Position numbers and translations under genes: made by a program
Source of the DNA: Mixophyes australis
Taxonomy: Eukaryota > Chordata > Amphibia > Anura > Limnodynastidae
Direction: 5' to 3'
Length of the DNA stretch: 64,000 nt
Assembly (NCBI GenBank): GCA_036250195.1
Contig: JAVHZZ010000003.1
Span: 21,175,504 to 21,239,503, forward strand
Notes under the pieces: generated by a model
Databases searched by the model: none
Seen by the model: only the letters and a program-made list of their open reading frames with translations
What the model was told of the DNA's origin: nothing
In this document: one piece after another, positions 1-11,954 of the stretch
Numbering within the stretch: the stretch's first letter is position 1
Layout of the letters: each line of letters begins with the position of its first letter

Positions 1-219
1 ATTGGCCCCGCCATCCGTTCTGCAAAATCCAACTAAAAGGGGTTGTATGGTTTTTACGTACTTCCAAATGTATTATATGGCCTCCCAGTTTATCCTGCTA
101 TCTTATTGATTCCATAGACCTGATCTGCTGTCCTTCACTACCAATACGAGACAGTGCCTTAGTTTTGGACTTTATCCCATTATACCTCCTCCCCATTTCC
201 CCCATGCCCCTCTAGGTAA
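1..219. other. Unannotated flank
   Basis: I see no gene, repeat family or structural motif here. Short ORFs are random in appearance. Confidence 0.5.
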
Positions 220-910
220 GGCTGGGTACACACAACAGAAAATTTCTCCTGATGCAATATCTTTAACGATTTTACAAACGACAGAAAAAAAGAAGTCGCG
301 ATCAGCAGCCGATTCATGTGTACACACTATACACGTTTTACAAGATTTGCCTTCAGATCTGTGCTCTTCATCTGTCATAACCATCTGTTGAAAATCTGTA
401 CACTCCATAGATCTATGGACAGTGCCGGTCGTGAGTACATACACAGGGCCATCTTAACAACATTATGGGCCCCCGGGCAAAGCAGTGCACCAGGGCCCCT
501 AGATATAGATGTATACAGATATAGATATAGATATATAGAGTAAGAGATAGATAGATGTACTTGCTCAGTGACCCCTGAAGGGTTTTTTTTGCAGGTTTTT
601 TTCTTTTGCAGGATTATTTATTCTCATTAAGAGCCCTGCCTATGGGGCCCCCTTGCCCGTGGGGCCCCCGGGCAGCTGCCCATCGTGCCTAATGGAAAAG
701 ATGGCCCTGTACATACGCACTGCACAATTGGAACAATGTTGTTCCATAGTTGAGCGATATATTTAGTTCAGTTTAAAAATCAGATGAATCGATACGATGA
801 GCTTTGGAACGATAATTGTTCATCGTTGCGGTGTGTATACTAATGCGATATCGGGCCAAATGTTTGTTTATCATGTGATTGACTGAAAAACCTGTAGTGT
901 GTACCCAGCT
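220..910. mobile_element. PIF/Harbinger-type MITE, interrupted by a nested element
   Basis: The left end reads GGCTGGGTACACAC and the right end, read on the minus strand, is AGCTGGGTACACAC, giving 14-bp terminal inverted repeats with one mismatch. Both sides are flanked by TAA (217-219 and 911-913), the 3-bp target duplication typical of PIF/Harbinger elements. Without the nested insertion it would be about 415 bp. It has no coding capacity, so it is non-autonomous. Family assignment is inferred from the TSD and termini. Confidence 0.8.
444..709. mobile_element. hAT-type MITE nested in the Harbinger-type MITE
   Basis: The ends are CAGGGCCATCTT and the inverted AAGATGGCCCTG. The flanking 8-mers are TACATACA (436-443) and TACATACG (710-717), a 7/8 match and the 8-bp TSD size expected of hAT. 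The interior holds a decayed GATA/TATAGA microsatellite and GGGCCCC-rich sub-terminal blocks. No ORF is meaningful. Its position inside the other MITE shows it arrived later. Confidence 0.85.
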
Positions 911-1982
911 TAAGACCACCAAATTTAGTAAGATCTCCAGCTCTTTCTTTACTAAACCACCATAACATCCCACATTATGTTTACATCTTGTAATGTGAAG
1001 GCGTTTAATGTACCCAAGAAAAAGACAGCTATCTTGAAGATAACTAAAGCAAGATAAACACACAAGGTATTTTGTTTTGCACGAAACTCATTGTAAACTC
1101 TCCTGGAATAGGTAAAAGGTATTTAACCAGCTGGTATTATTGTTGTAATCTTGATTTATAAAAATGCTGGGATATCTATTGCTCTGTCTAACTGGGCTTT
1201 GCATACGATACAGAACCAGAGGGTAAATGAGGAAGATTTCATTTCTGGCCCATTAATCCAAATTAAACATTTTTAAACATTTTATTATTTTACGTAGCAA
1301 CTTTTTGTCTTTCCATGAAATGCAATTTATTTTCCCTGCATGCAATAAATATAAATGCATTGTCACCACTTGCATCGGGGCATATTTGCCCCTTTTATTA
1401 GCTTTGTTCCTTACTCTAACCTCACTTTTTACTCTAGTCCGCATGACTCTTATAGCAGCAGACCTGATAATTGGTTTCTGTCACATCACACTGCGCACAC
1501 GTTAACCTCTATCAGCCAGATCCGTTTGTCAGATCACGTTCTAGTTCATATGTCTCCAACGCTGGACTCTGTTTTAAGGAGACCTTGGACATGGGAATTA
1601 AACAAGAGTTTGCTTCCAGACCCAGGCTGCACTTAAATTAGTTTATAACTGAATTTGTAGCTTACAATCTCCGAGAGGACACTTAACCCTCTGCGAACTG
1701 AGAAGGACTGAAATGTGCTCTTATAGAGTCTTGGTCCAGCAGGGATCAGGTATTGAAAAGAATGGGTGAGCATTAAACAGAAAATCTACTAGCTCACATA
1801 GCAGAATTCTAAGCAAAACACAAAGACACACTAATTGATAAGACTTTAACACAGCGTATACATATGTACTTAGGGAGCTGCTACTTGACTTTTTACCCTG
1901 ACTGGGCAAATATTTTTGAATATGATGATAAAAGTTGGAGGCTATTGGCTGGTGCTTTACCAGAACATCACACTCCCGTCTA
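911..1982. other. No feature recognised
   Basis: AT-rich sequence with overlapping short ORFs around 1253-1636 on both strands. None has recognisable domains or a plausible splice or initiation context. I annotate nothing. Confidence 0.5.
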
Positions 1983-2160
1983 GGGGGTAAATGTATCAAG
2001 CTGAGAGTTTTCTGGCGTGTTTGAAAAACCAATTAGATTCTAGCTATCATTTATTTAGTACATTCTACAAAATAAAAGCTAGAATCTGATTGGTTGCTAT
2101 AGGCAACATCTCCACTTTTCAAACCCGCTGGAAAACTCTCAGCTTGATACATTTACCCCC
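1983..2160. mobile_element. Palindromic MITE with CCAAT core (type A ends)
   Basis: The first 30 bases are the perfect reverse complement of the last 30 (ends begin GGGGGTAAATGTATC). Inside lies a core shared with the elements at 16555 and 53723: GTTGCTATAGGCAACATC next to CTGATTGG, around a centre reading TTATTTAGTACATTCTAC. The right arm has an intact ATTGG (inverted CCAAT); the left arm is mutated to CCAATTAG. No clear TSD was found. Confidence 0.8.
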
Positions 2161-2319
2161 TGGTCTTTCACATTATTAGCAAAGATGGAACCAGGAAATT
2201 TAAAGCTCAATATATTTCACCAGCTTTCAGTGCATTTTATTTAGAGCTGTATATTGTAACTCCCTCTAGGGGTGGTAGAGATCCCTCACCAAAGAGACCC
2301 TCATTCATAATGTCGTAAT

Positions 2320-3200
2320 ACAATATCCACTTTGACTCCCACATCTACCACAGGCTGCGGAGTCTCCTTTAGCCTACAAGAACTGCAGGATGCCATTAAA
2401 CCATCTCTCTCCAAGACCTGATGGATTCTCAGTAGAATTTTACAAAACTTTCCAGCATAACCTTTCTGGCCTCTTCTTAGCGACCATAAGTTATATTGAC
2501 AAAGACAAACACTTGCCTGGCAAAGACCCAGCAAAGCTACAGACCATTTTCACTCCTCGATGTGGACATAAAGCTATGCCATTGTTATACATCCTTACAA
2601 TGGAAACACCTGATAATTGCCATTAGGAAATGTCAGGATATCACAGGATTCAGGATGGCAAAGACGAAATTTAAGATGGCCATTTTATATACAAGTCCCG
2701 CCGTCTCATTACCTAACCTCATGAAATAGTTCACCTCCTTCAAGTTTTGACATTCAAAATTATTTTTTCTCAATATGATGCTTCCTGTGCTAAAACAAAA
2801 ATTCCCCTTTAAATAGGTCTAGAACTAACTAACACAAATTATTTGTGAACTAAAGGTCTATATGCTCAATGTTGTCCCCATCTAAGTAGACTTGCCAAAA
2901 TGGAACCTCTCACATATTACTTGGAAAAACAGAATTAGTATATTTAAAATTAATATACTGCTCTATATACTATATCTAATACAAACTATCTCAATTGATA
3001 TCCCCCATCTTTCTTTAAATTTATACAGTCAATGTTTACTAAATTTGTCTGGGCAAACAAACATCCCAGATTAAGGTTAATAATGTTGGGATGACCCATA
3101 GATAAGTCAGAAAACATGATTAGGGTAGTGGACTGGTACTCCAAATCAGATCTTAAACATTTAGTCCAATTATTCATCCACCTCTCACCTGTCCCTCTAA
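2320..3200 (+). pseudogene. L1-like LINE reverse transcriptase fragment
   Basis: Shifting plus-strand frames resemble L1-clade ORF2. Around 2405-2460 is SPRPDGFSVEFYKTF, the reverse-transcriptase PDGF block. A further piece near 2550 reads RPFSLLDVDIKL, matching the usual L1 RPISLLNVDIK block. At 2892-3074 a segment similar to the L1 region after the RT reads WKNRISIFKINILLYILYL. The catalytic (F/Y)xDD region is missing, so there is an internal deletion, and several frameshifts are present. It is a dead 5'- and 3'-truncated fragment. Confidence 0.75.
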
Positions 3201-3234
3201 TATGACTACTCTAGATATCAAAAGAACTTAGGTT

Positions 3235-3504
3235 ATCATCATTTATTTATATATCACCACTAATTCCACAGAGAACTCATTCACATCAGTCCCTGCCCCA
3301 TTGGAGCTTATAATCTAAATCCCCTAGCATACACACACACAGAGACTAAGGGCAATTTAATAGCAGACAATTAACCTATTAGAATGTTTTTGGATTGTGG
3401 GAGGAACATAAAAATTCCACACAGATAAGGCCATGGTCGGGAATCGAACTCATGACCCCAGTGCTGTGAGGCAGAAGTGCTAACCACTAAGCCACAGTGC
3501 TGCC
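3235..3504 (-). mobile_element. tRNA-derived SINE with L2-like tail
   Basis: Read on the minus strand, the head (near 3504) contains GGCTTAGTGGTTAGC, a good pol III A-box context, followed by GAGTTCGATTCCCGACC, a B-box. The body has the cctcccacaatccaaaaaca block known from V-SINE-like families, then a tail ending in an L2-like TTATATATAAAT/ATGATGATA run. It is nearly full length and lies directly after the L1 fragment. The V-SINE label is from memory. Confidence 0.8.
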
Positions 3505-4018
3505 ATATATATGCCTCTGGATCTAGAGTCTTGTAGATCTGGTATAGAACCTTGATGGCAAAACCCGAAAGTATATATACTTAATTTTTTTTATTGTAAA
3601 TTGGTTAATTGTCCTTATTGGTTAGACAGCTGATTGGTGATATTGCAGATTAGTGTTTGTACTTGGAATCTCACACAAATATATACTTTTTAACTACTAG
3701 AAAATCTGCATTTTTTGGCATGTAGGAGGAATGTGTGCTGTATACTGTACACCAAAGTGAGAGACTATACATGGAAAATGATTTACAGGGTTAGGGGTGA
3801 AAACATATTGTTGTTCGAAGAGGGTGGGGTGAAAATGTGATTGATGAATCTAATTAAAGTTTAGCTATAGGTCATCTAGAGGGTTAGAACAGCCTGTCAG
3901 ACCAGGATCTTTAATTATCCACTTTTTATAACCCCCACTCTTTAGTCAGAATGCCCCATAGACTACCCTCAATAGCTGTGGTGGAGATGGTAGATAATGT
4001 AATGCTGCATTGCTAGTG
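3505..4018. other. No feature recognised
   Basis: AT-rich sequence without recognisable repeats or coding potential. Confidence 0.45.
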
Positions 4019-4026
4019 GTTTGTAG

Positions 4027-4594
4027 TAGAGATGCTCACTGACCCCCGTGAACTGGTTTTGGATCTGGATTAGCTTCATGTTTTGGTTTTGGTTTTGGCA
4101 AAACCACCCTCGTGTGTTTTGGTTTTGGATTTTTTCGAAAAAATCCTAAAATATACTAAAATCACATCATTTTGCTCTTTTTTTTGTTCCTACATTATTA
4201 TTAACCTCAATAATACCAATTTCAAGTCATTTCCAGTCAATTTTGACCACCTCACAGATCACAATATTATTTTCATACAATTTGGGACAAATACTGCAGC
4301 GACCTGGCTGGATGGTAAGCGACAGAGCAATGACTCAAACACACGGCAGTTCCTAGGACACATTGGCAGACAGCAGTGGCAGAAAAGAAGAAATGGGGGT
4401 AACCCCTCCCTCCCACCTTCCAGGATGTTGGATCTTAAAAAGTAATCCAAAACTCGCGAGATCGGAGATCAGACGACGTCCCAATGACGTTTTGCCTCGT
4501 TTTCAATTCCAAGGGCACGCGACTCGGCTTGGTACTCGGATCCCCTAAGTTCGGGTGTGTTCGGTTCTCGAGGAACCGAGTCTGAGCATCTCTA
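4027..4594. mobile_element. hAT-type non-autonomous element
   Basis: Ends are TAGAGATGCTCA and the inverted TGAGCATCTCTA. The flanks GTTTGTAG (4019-4026) and GTCTGTAG (4595-4602) match at 7 of 8 positions, an 8-bp hAT TSD. Subterminal stretches at both ends are rich in GGTTTTGG and AACCGAG repeats. The 120-codon ORF at 4083-4445 is not similar to a transposase, so the element is non-autonomous. Confidence 0.85.
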
Positions 4595-4602
4595 GTCTGT
4601 AG

Positions 4603-7329
4603 TGAATTCAGCATCTTGTTGGACAAGAGCTGAAATTATCCAATCAGATATGACATTAACGCACAACTTGTGTCAATAAACAGCTCTTTACTCCAACAGC
4701 GTGGAAAGGGTCTGATGACAAGGTAATGTTAGGGTCTCAAGACGCAGACCACCATTAAATGTCTATGAACTAGGGGCAAAGTGAAAATAGTACTCAGTGG
4801 ATAAACAGCATTGTGAATGGGCTGAAAAAAAACGCTCTTGGAATGAGAAGTCACGTTTATGAAGGGTTGCAATCACAAAATGTGTGAGGAAAAAATGTAA
4901 GAATATTTCGTGGAATCAGTAGAAAATAGAGAAAAATACAAAATCGAAGATCTCTATTACTAAAGTATGATTATTATTAGAGATAGTTCAAAACTACACA
5001 AAAGAAAACTAGCTTTATTTTTGCAGTGCACCTTGTATGGTACAAAAATCCAATAAGCTGAGCACTATCCAATGACTTCCTCCTATATAGTCAACTAGAT
5101 TGGCTGTGCCACTACCAATATCAACAGTTAATTATGTTTGTAAGTGAAAAATCAATCTCTGACACCCATAGACCTCCAGTTTCCCTCCCTGTGCATGACC
5201 CGCGTTGCCCTTGTTATGCTGTGTCTTGCAGAATCTTCGCTGCTTCCTATAATGACGTACGCAGCTAATGTTCTGAGACATTTACATCAGTCTCCCTGTG
5301 ATTAACATTTACTCTCCCTCTTTGTGAGTCCACTATGCATAATGGCCTGTAGGATCATTCAATGACGAAGAGCATCCTGGGACCGGTTTTCTGTTCAGTG
5401 AACTGCATCGGTCAGTGGGCAGATAACGGAATTACTTGTCCTTTCAGTACGGAGACGGCATCTCTAATCAGGTCTTCCACGCTATAAACATTTCTACCAT
5501 CACGAGAAAAACACAAGCCCTCTTAATTCATCAAACTCATGCACGTCGTTATTTAAACAAGATAAAGAAGATCATCTGTTGGCTCTGCAACAAATACTTC
5601 CAGTCCATTCACACACCATAGATGCGGATAAGAAAGATTATTAATGTCTTCCCTGTAGTAGATAATATTATAGCGATACATAAAGACAAGCCAGCACCCC
5701 ATTCACATTTATCTTGTAACCTAAGAGATCAGTGCTACATAAAATACATATTAAGGTTTTATTATGTTATTTCTATCATTGTGTACTGTTATACTGATAT
5801 TATTAGATTTCACATCTCATTCAAGATAAGTGATATGGTATTTTAGGTACTTTGATGAATATACAAAAGAAAATTTAAGGTGGACTGTATTATATTGATT
5901 ATATAGGAGGCTAGACCTCATAAAGACATATTAAGCTGTCGCTTAACACAGCCGCCAGTGTCACAATACATGGACGTCACATCATCTCTCTTAAATAAAA
6001 AATGAAGGTATGACTTAATTTACATCTTCCAACTTCACACTCCAGCACAGATCACTTAGTTACTTTAGGCAGTACAGTCACTAGACACAAGAGCTGACAT
6101 TTTCTTGTAGCAACTCTCACTTCTCTGCTCCTGGAAAGTTGTTTTCACACCGGGTATCAACTCTGCCTCTTTCATCTCCAGACACACTCAAAACATCAGC
6201 AATCTCGGACCTCATGGATGTCTTTACCTGGATGATGTGTGTCCACTCATACCACAAACACCTACGTAAATTCCTAATTCCTCGACATCACCCCCCAACT
6301 TCTCTCTCTCTGCATTCCAGAGCCTCCCTCTCACAACTCAGGCAATTAAAATCCAGCATTCAATACACCCAAATTGTCAGCTCAGCAAACATTACCCTCC
6401 AGCAGAGGCTATTCATGACTGGTCCTGTGATGAAAGAGCATTATCCAGTCCTGAGTTGGGGTGTCCTGGCTCTGCTAGGAAGGGAGAGAGATGTCTAGAA
6501 GTGAAATCATCTTGCCCTCTAGAGTAGAGATCTTTTGAGACCACCGTCCATACCAAGATTATACCGTGGTCTCTTGGACCAATGCTCAACATGAGGTCAT
6601 GAAAGACTCTCCAACTGCTACTGAAACCCAGTTAGTTCCACCTTACTCTGTAATTTCTATAGCAGAATAAAGGTTATGGAATTGTCACCCCCTATTTCAA
6701 ATTTTGAACTGTGCAATATAGGTAACAAACGAAATCAAACAGCATAGGGGTGTTCACGACTTGTAAATGTCATCTTATAAGTCAATGAAAAAATTAAGCC
6801 AGGCTAAAGACCATCTACATTCTTATGGGCTTATTTATCGGCAATAAGGCTGAGCAGTAAGGGTTAACTGACCCCTTTTGTGCATGTACACATTGGAACT
6901 GAAAGCCCAGATTTCAAAATAGATAAATCATAATGTAAAAAATTTGACCGATCTTTATACATTAAAAATATTTTATTAAAACAATAAAGCATCTTTTAAT
7001 CTGTTATCTCAATCTTGAGATGGCAAAAACAGAACAGGTATCGCGGCGGAAAAATTCACAAGATATTTGTTAAATTGGCTTCCCCGTACTAAACTTACCA
7101 CTGGTAGGGGTTATCATCAGTGATAGCCTTTTGATGAATAGTGTAAAACAGAAAAAAGCCCTGCAGGATGATATTTAAACAAGCCTCTATGGATGGAATA
7201 TACACATATAGAGACATGTCTGCAAAGCCTTTAACCATCATGAAAAAAAAATAATGTTCAACATTCTTATGAGTGTCAGGAACAGCCACTAGGGGGGGCT
7301 GATTGGAATAGTGATTGGATCACCATTTC
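4603..7329. other. Unannotated AT-rich stretch
   Basis: No TE, RNA gene or host exon is recognised. The longest ORF, 6139-6498 (+, 119 codons), shows no domain, no codon regularity and no supporting signals, so I do not call it a gene. Confidence 0.45.
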
Positions 7330-7980
7330 CTTCTGTGCAAAGCTCCAGAGATGCCCACATAATTAGGCATCAGACAGAGGTGCCCACGGGATAATATACC
7401 AACCAGCAAATGTGTCAACAGGATAATGCAACAGCCAGCAGATGTGGCGACGCGATTATACATCAGCCAAAGGTGTGCATGCATTTTGTATACACCAGCC
7501 AGCAGAGATTCCCACCTCATTATATATTAGTCACAGGAAGTGCCCCATAATTAAATACATGCCAACAAGGGTGACCACATAATTATACAGAGAGTTATGG
7601 GCCCGAGGAGCCCATATAAGTCAGCCCAAATGACTAAACACTAGCTAGAGGTGGCCACCTGATTACATACTGAGCCTGCAGGGGTGTCAGGATAATTTTA
7701 TAACTACCAGATGCGCCCAAAGCATAGGCGCCAACCAGAGACAACCGTATCATTTTTGTATACACATCAAAGGTGACCATATAATTATTCACTACCCTTT
7801 GGTGCCCATATAAACCAGCTAGCAGATGTGCCCCTATGGTTTAATACCAGCCAGAGGTAGCTACTTGAATATACAACAGGCAGTTACTTGTACACTAGCA
7901 GCATAGAGGCCCACAAAACTATATATCAGCCAGAGGTGTACAATTGTTTAAATGCCAACGTGAGGCGCCCGCAAGGCAAC
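7330..7980. repeat. Highly decayed minisatellite, unit about 28-35 bp
   Basis: A loose unit of the form CCAGCCAGAGGTGCCCAC followed by ATAATTATA recurs roughly twenty times with many substitutions and indels. Clear unit starts occur near 7378, 7410, 7442, 7470, 7560, 7780, 7830 and 7930. The divergence between units points to an old array that is no longer homogenised. Confidence 0.7.
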
Positions 7981-8430
7981 CTAACAACCCTAATCCACAC
8001 TACTCCCCCCCACCTCCCACAAATGAGAAGTGCCTCCACAAATGACAATAGGTAGGATTGTAACTGATTCTTTTGCTATTGACAGCATGCACAGTCACAA
8101 CGTAATCACACCAACGGTTGTGCAAAGTGTCCCCACTGAGACATTGCCAAAAATCAGAATGGGGGTACTGACTTGTTTATCGGCATGGCGGACCAATATC
8201 AATGTGCTGTGTGAGTGCAATATACATGGTTGGCAAATGACCCTTTCACAATCAAGAGACCATAAGAAATGAGACTTCATTGAAACATCAAAACACTCAT
8301 GAAGATATGTTAGTAGATCTAAATAACAAATGAATGTACACTGTACACTAGAATCAATACATGTTACTGAAGAGAGATCACATCAGTAATGGTCTTGTCT
8401 GAGGTCAAATACATATCAGATAAATACATA
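7981..8430. other. No feature recognised
   Basis: Single-copy-looking sequence. Short overlapping ORFs on opposite strands only. Confidence 0.4.
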
Positions 8431-8658
8431 GGGCCTGATTCAGAGTTGCACACAAGTGCATTTGCATGACGTAAGGATGGCTCATTGTGCAAAATTGGTG
8501 CATTGCGCATGTTGCAGTCGGAAGTGTCATTTGCGTCCGAACGTGAATTGCATGCAGTTTCTTTCTCTGGCCCAAGTCTCATTTCCGCGACATGCACAGA
8601 GCGATATTACGAAAGATATGGCACATTAATGGACTTACGATCCCTAATGAATCAGGCC
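8431..8658. mobile_element. MITE with GGCCTGATTCA termini
   Basis: The left end reads GGGCCTGATTCAGAG and the right end TGAATCAGGCC, inverted repeats of 11 bp. The same terminal motif begins the elements at 19048 and 46244. A clear TSD is not visible. The interior carries repeated GCATTGCG/TGCAAA-type words. Non-coding. Confidence 0.65.
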
Positions 8659-9084
8659 AGAATGTTTAACATACTTTTATTTACTGCAGGTGAAAGGAAC
8701 AGGTGACAGGAGTGTCCCGAGACCACCACAACATTAAAAACACCAAGTTTTCACATTGGTTGACTGTTTTGATTCCTTTCATTCCTTACAATAATCCACT
8801 CACTTTTAGTCTTATAAGTTATAAAGCAGATTTTGTCATTCTATTTAGTATGTCATCTTCAATACAGGAGAAACTGCTTATTCGGACAGAAGTAGCAAGA
8901 AAACATCCATCTCTCAAAGCGATTGCCTACAATTTGCTTCCCACCAAATCCTTCTCCAACCTGTGCCATTGTAGGATTATGTCTGCATGTACGTCAGTGC
9001 TGGGAATACCATGCTCCCGCCTTTCTCATCATATACCAGGTTTTTGATATTTTAAATATTTGTTTTCTAAGAGTTCTGAGTCCC
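8659..9084. other. No feature recognised
   Basis: Two overlapping ORFs (8703-9047 and 8923-9288, +) show no recognisable protein features. Confidence 0.4.
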
Positions 9085-9121
9085 GGTGCACTGGAGTATA
9101 AAGACTATACTCCAGTGCACC
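9085..9121. repeat. Perfect 16-bp hairpin
   Basis: GGTGCACTGGAGTATA is followed after the 5-nt loop AAGAC by its exact reverse complement. It is too short for a typical pre-miRNA and no surrounding stem is visible. It could be the remnant of a palindromic element. Confidence 0.8.
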
Positions 9122-10109
9122 GTTGTGGAGTTATTCCTCTAGAAGGACTTTCTGGTACAGTATGTACTGTATCTACACTGTTAACTGGACCTTACGGACA
9201 TAGATCACAAAGCATGCTCCAAAAGTATATATTAGATATATTAAAGCTTACGATACAAAGGACACATGGCTTAGTGAAGTATACATAATGTCAGTGATCA
9301 GGTAGAATATTTTGAAATATTACTTTCAAATTGGTTAGTTTAGAATGAGCAATAAATAAATTAAGTTTTACTCTTTAAGTCTGACAATACTGTCTATCAC
9401 ATATGTCCACAGAGATCTAATAAAGACAAGGATATGTCCACCCATTTAATTATGTACCATTGATCTGTATAAACCATTTAAATGCAGTATGCTCTGCACA
9501 CAATATGCAAAGACTTAATGGAGTCATGTTAAGTATTTGGGGAAATTGATTGTTAACCAACTGGTCTCATCTCCAGGCAACAAAGACCCGTAACAGTGCA
9601 TAATTTCTGCCCATCCATGGTTTATGACAACTTGGATAGTCAGTGGTTGATGGTATGTGTATTTTATATCAAGGCTGTACTGAGAAAGTGTACCGTTAAC
9701 TGTCCTGGTTGGCCATAGTTCAGAGAGACGGCCTCATGCAGAGTTGTATGAAATGCGCTTTTATTAAGCGCAGTTAAATGGTATAAATCCAAGTATGTAT
9801 CTTTATACTCAGATGTATTTGCCTCTGTATGGGGGAACAGGGGAGGGAAGGGGTGGGCAGGTGTAGCCCAAGTTCAGCAGGAGCATTACACACCTTAAGT
9901 ACTATGTAGAGTAAGAAGAATTAGCAGATATAACTCTTAGGAGACATTTTGTTGAGGCTGCTTCCTCCCTGGTAAAATATACATGCTGGTCAAAGGAAAT
10001 AAATAACGTGGGGAAAGAGCATTCCACTCCCCCTAAAAAAAAAATGAATCCAGCTGTGGCGCTGCCAGCCTAGGTTGGTATTGGCAAAATGGGGGTCGGG
10101 TCCCTGACC
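9122..10109. other. Mostly unannotated; possible repeat fragments
   Basis: Around 9730-9790 a stretch beginning GGCCTCATGCAGAGTTG resembles a weathered version of the GGCCTGATTCA MITE terminus. Around 10040-10110 a piece reading GCTGCCAGCCTAGGTTGG matches part of the repeat at 24079-25240. Nothing else is recognised. Confidence 0.4.
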
Positions 10110-11945
10110 TCAGCTTATAAAGATGATTGTAAGGAGTGGTTGGCTAGGTAAGAGGTGAACCAAGTGAGGACAGAACCAGAGAGGCAGAGAGAGTAGAGGA
10201 TCTGAAATAGGAGGGAATGGTCCACGGTGTCAAAGGCCGCGGAGAGGTCCATGAGGATGAGCAGGGAGAAGTGACCCCTGTATTTGGCCAAGAGAAGGTC
10301 GTTGGTAACTTTGACCAGGGCGATTTCAGTGGAGTGGAGGGGGCAGAAGGCAGATTGGAGAGGGTCAAGGAGGGAGTTGTCCGAGAGGTGCCTGGTGAGG
10401 TGGCTGTAGACAACCCGCTTGAGTAATTTGGAGGCAAAGGGGAGAAGTGAAAAGGGGTGATATTTAGCGAGTAAGGTGGGGTCAAGATTGGATTTCTTAA
10501 GAATGGGGAGATGAGGGCGTGTGTAAAGGAAGAGAGGACAATGCCTGTGGAGAGTGACAGGTTGAAGAGATAAGCAAGGTAGGAACAGGCAGTGAGAGAG
10601 AGTGAGCAAAGGAGGTGAGAAGGAAAGGGATCCAGGTGGCAGGTAGACGGGGGAGAAGAAAGAATGAGGGATTGGACTTCTTCACCCGAAGTAGGGTGGA
10701 AGGAGCAGCAGAGTTGGATGATGGAGGAAGGTGTATCAATGAGGGTGGCAGGAGGTTGAAGTGAAGAGGAGATGTCAAGTTTGATAGCGTCGATTTTGGA
10801 GGAGTAAAATGAGGCAAAGTCGGTGGCGGAGAGGGAGAGCAGGATAGGTGGAGGGGAGGAGAGTAGAGAATTGAATGTGGCAAAGAGGCGGCGGGGATTG
10901 GAGGACTGAGAGGAAATGAGGGACTTAAAGAAGAGAGGGCAGAGCTGTAGAAGGAGAGGATAAATTTGAAATGAAGGAAGTCAGCCAGGGAGTGAGATTT
11001 CCTCCAGAGGCGTTCAGCAGCACGAGTGCACTTCTGAAGGAAGTGGGTGAATTTGGAGTGCCAAGGTTGGAGAATGAAGTAACAATGGCGGACAGATAAA
11101 GCGGGGGCAAGAGCATCCAGGAAAGAGGTGAGGGAGTAGTTGTAGAGAAAGGTTGCTTGGTCAGGGCAGACCATGGTGGGAAGAGGGTAGAGGAGAGTTT
11201 TGAGTGAGGAGAACAATTATGTAGGCTCTAGAGCGTTAATATTGCGCCAGATAACGGTAGATTTAGGAGAGGGGTGTCGGGAAGGCGACAAAGTGAAAGA
11301 GAGGAGATGGTGGTTCGAAAGTGTGTAGGGAGAGTTACAGAAGTCCAAGAGAACACAATTATGAGAGAAGACAAGGTCAAGGGAGTGACCAAGACAGTGG
11401 GTAGGGGAAGAGGTCCACTGAGTAAGGCCCAAGGGGAAAGAAAGGGCAAGAAATTTGATGGCGGCAGGGTGATGTCAATAGGGATGTTAAATCCCCTAGT
11501 ATGATGGAGGGGAGGTCAGAGGAAAGGTAGTGGGAAAGCCACACAGCAAAGTTGTCAAGAAAAAGGGAAGTGGGACCAGGAGAACGATAGATGACAGAAA
11601 CACGGAGATGGATGGGAGAGAAGAGACGGATAGAGTGGACTTCGAAGGACTAGAAAGAGAGCAACGGCACAGTGGGAATGACCTGAAATGTACAGTAAAG
11701 TGATATAAGAAGGCCCACACCACCTTCTGGACGGTCATCCGGTCTGGTCGATTGGGTGATGGAGAGGCCCCCAAGGGAGAGAGCAGCGGGGGAAGCAGTA
11801 TCAGTGGAAGAGAGCCAGGTTTGGTGATGGCAAGAAGGTTAAGAGAGTTGGAGAGGAATAGGTCGTGGATAGCAGGGAGTTTATAAAGGACGGATCTGGA
11901 ATTCCAGAGGGCACAGGAGAAGGGAAGGGAGGGAAGTGGGGAAAA
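10110..11945 (-). pseudogene. L2-clade LINE fragment (endonuclease and N-terminal RT)
   Basis: Minus-strand translation gives L2-type ORF2 in broken frames. Near 11900-11500 are endonuclease segments, including a CALWNSRSV-type block and a YRSPGP block. At 11217-11432 is LTQWTSSPTHCLGHSLDLVFS, the endonuclease C-terminus. At 10115-10609 comes the RT N-terminal part with a [18 protein letters not shown] block and [19 protein letters not shown], the first catalytic-aspartate region. The copy stops before the YADD motif, so its 3' half is missing. Opposite-strand ORFs here are shadows. Confidence 0.9.
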
Positions 11946-11954
11946 GTGAACTAC

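Noticed and set aside
6139..6498. 119-codon ORF as a small gene
   Set aside because: No domain, no signal or membrane segment, no splice or promoter context; length is expected by chance in 64 kb.
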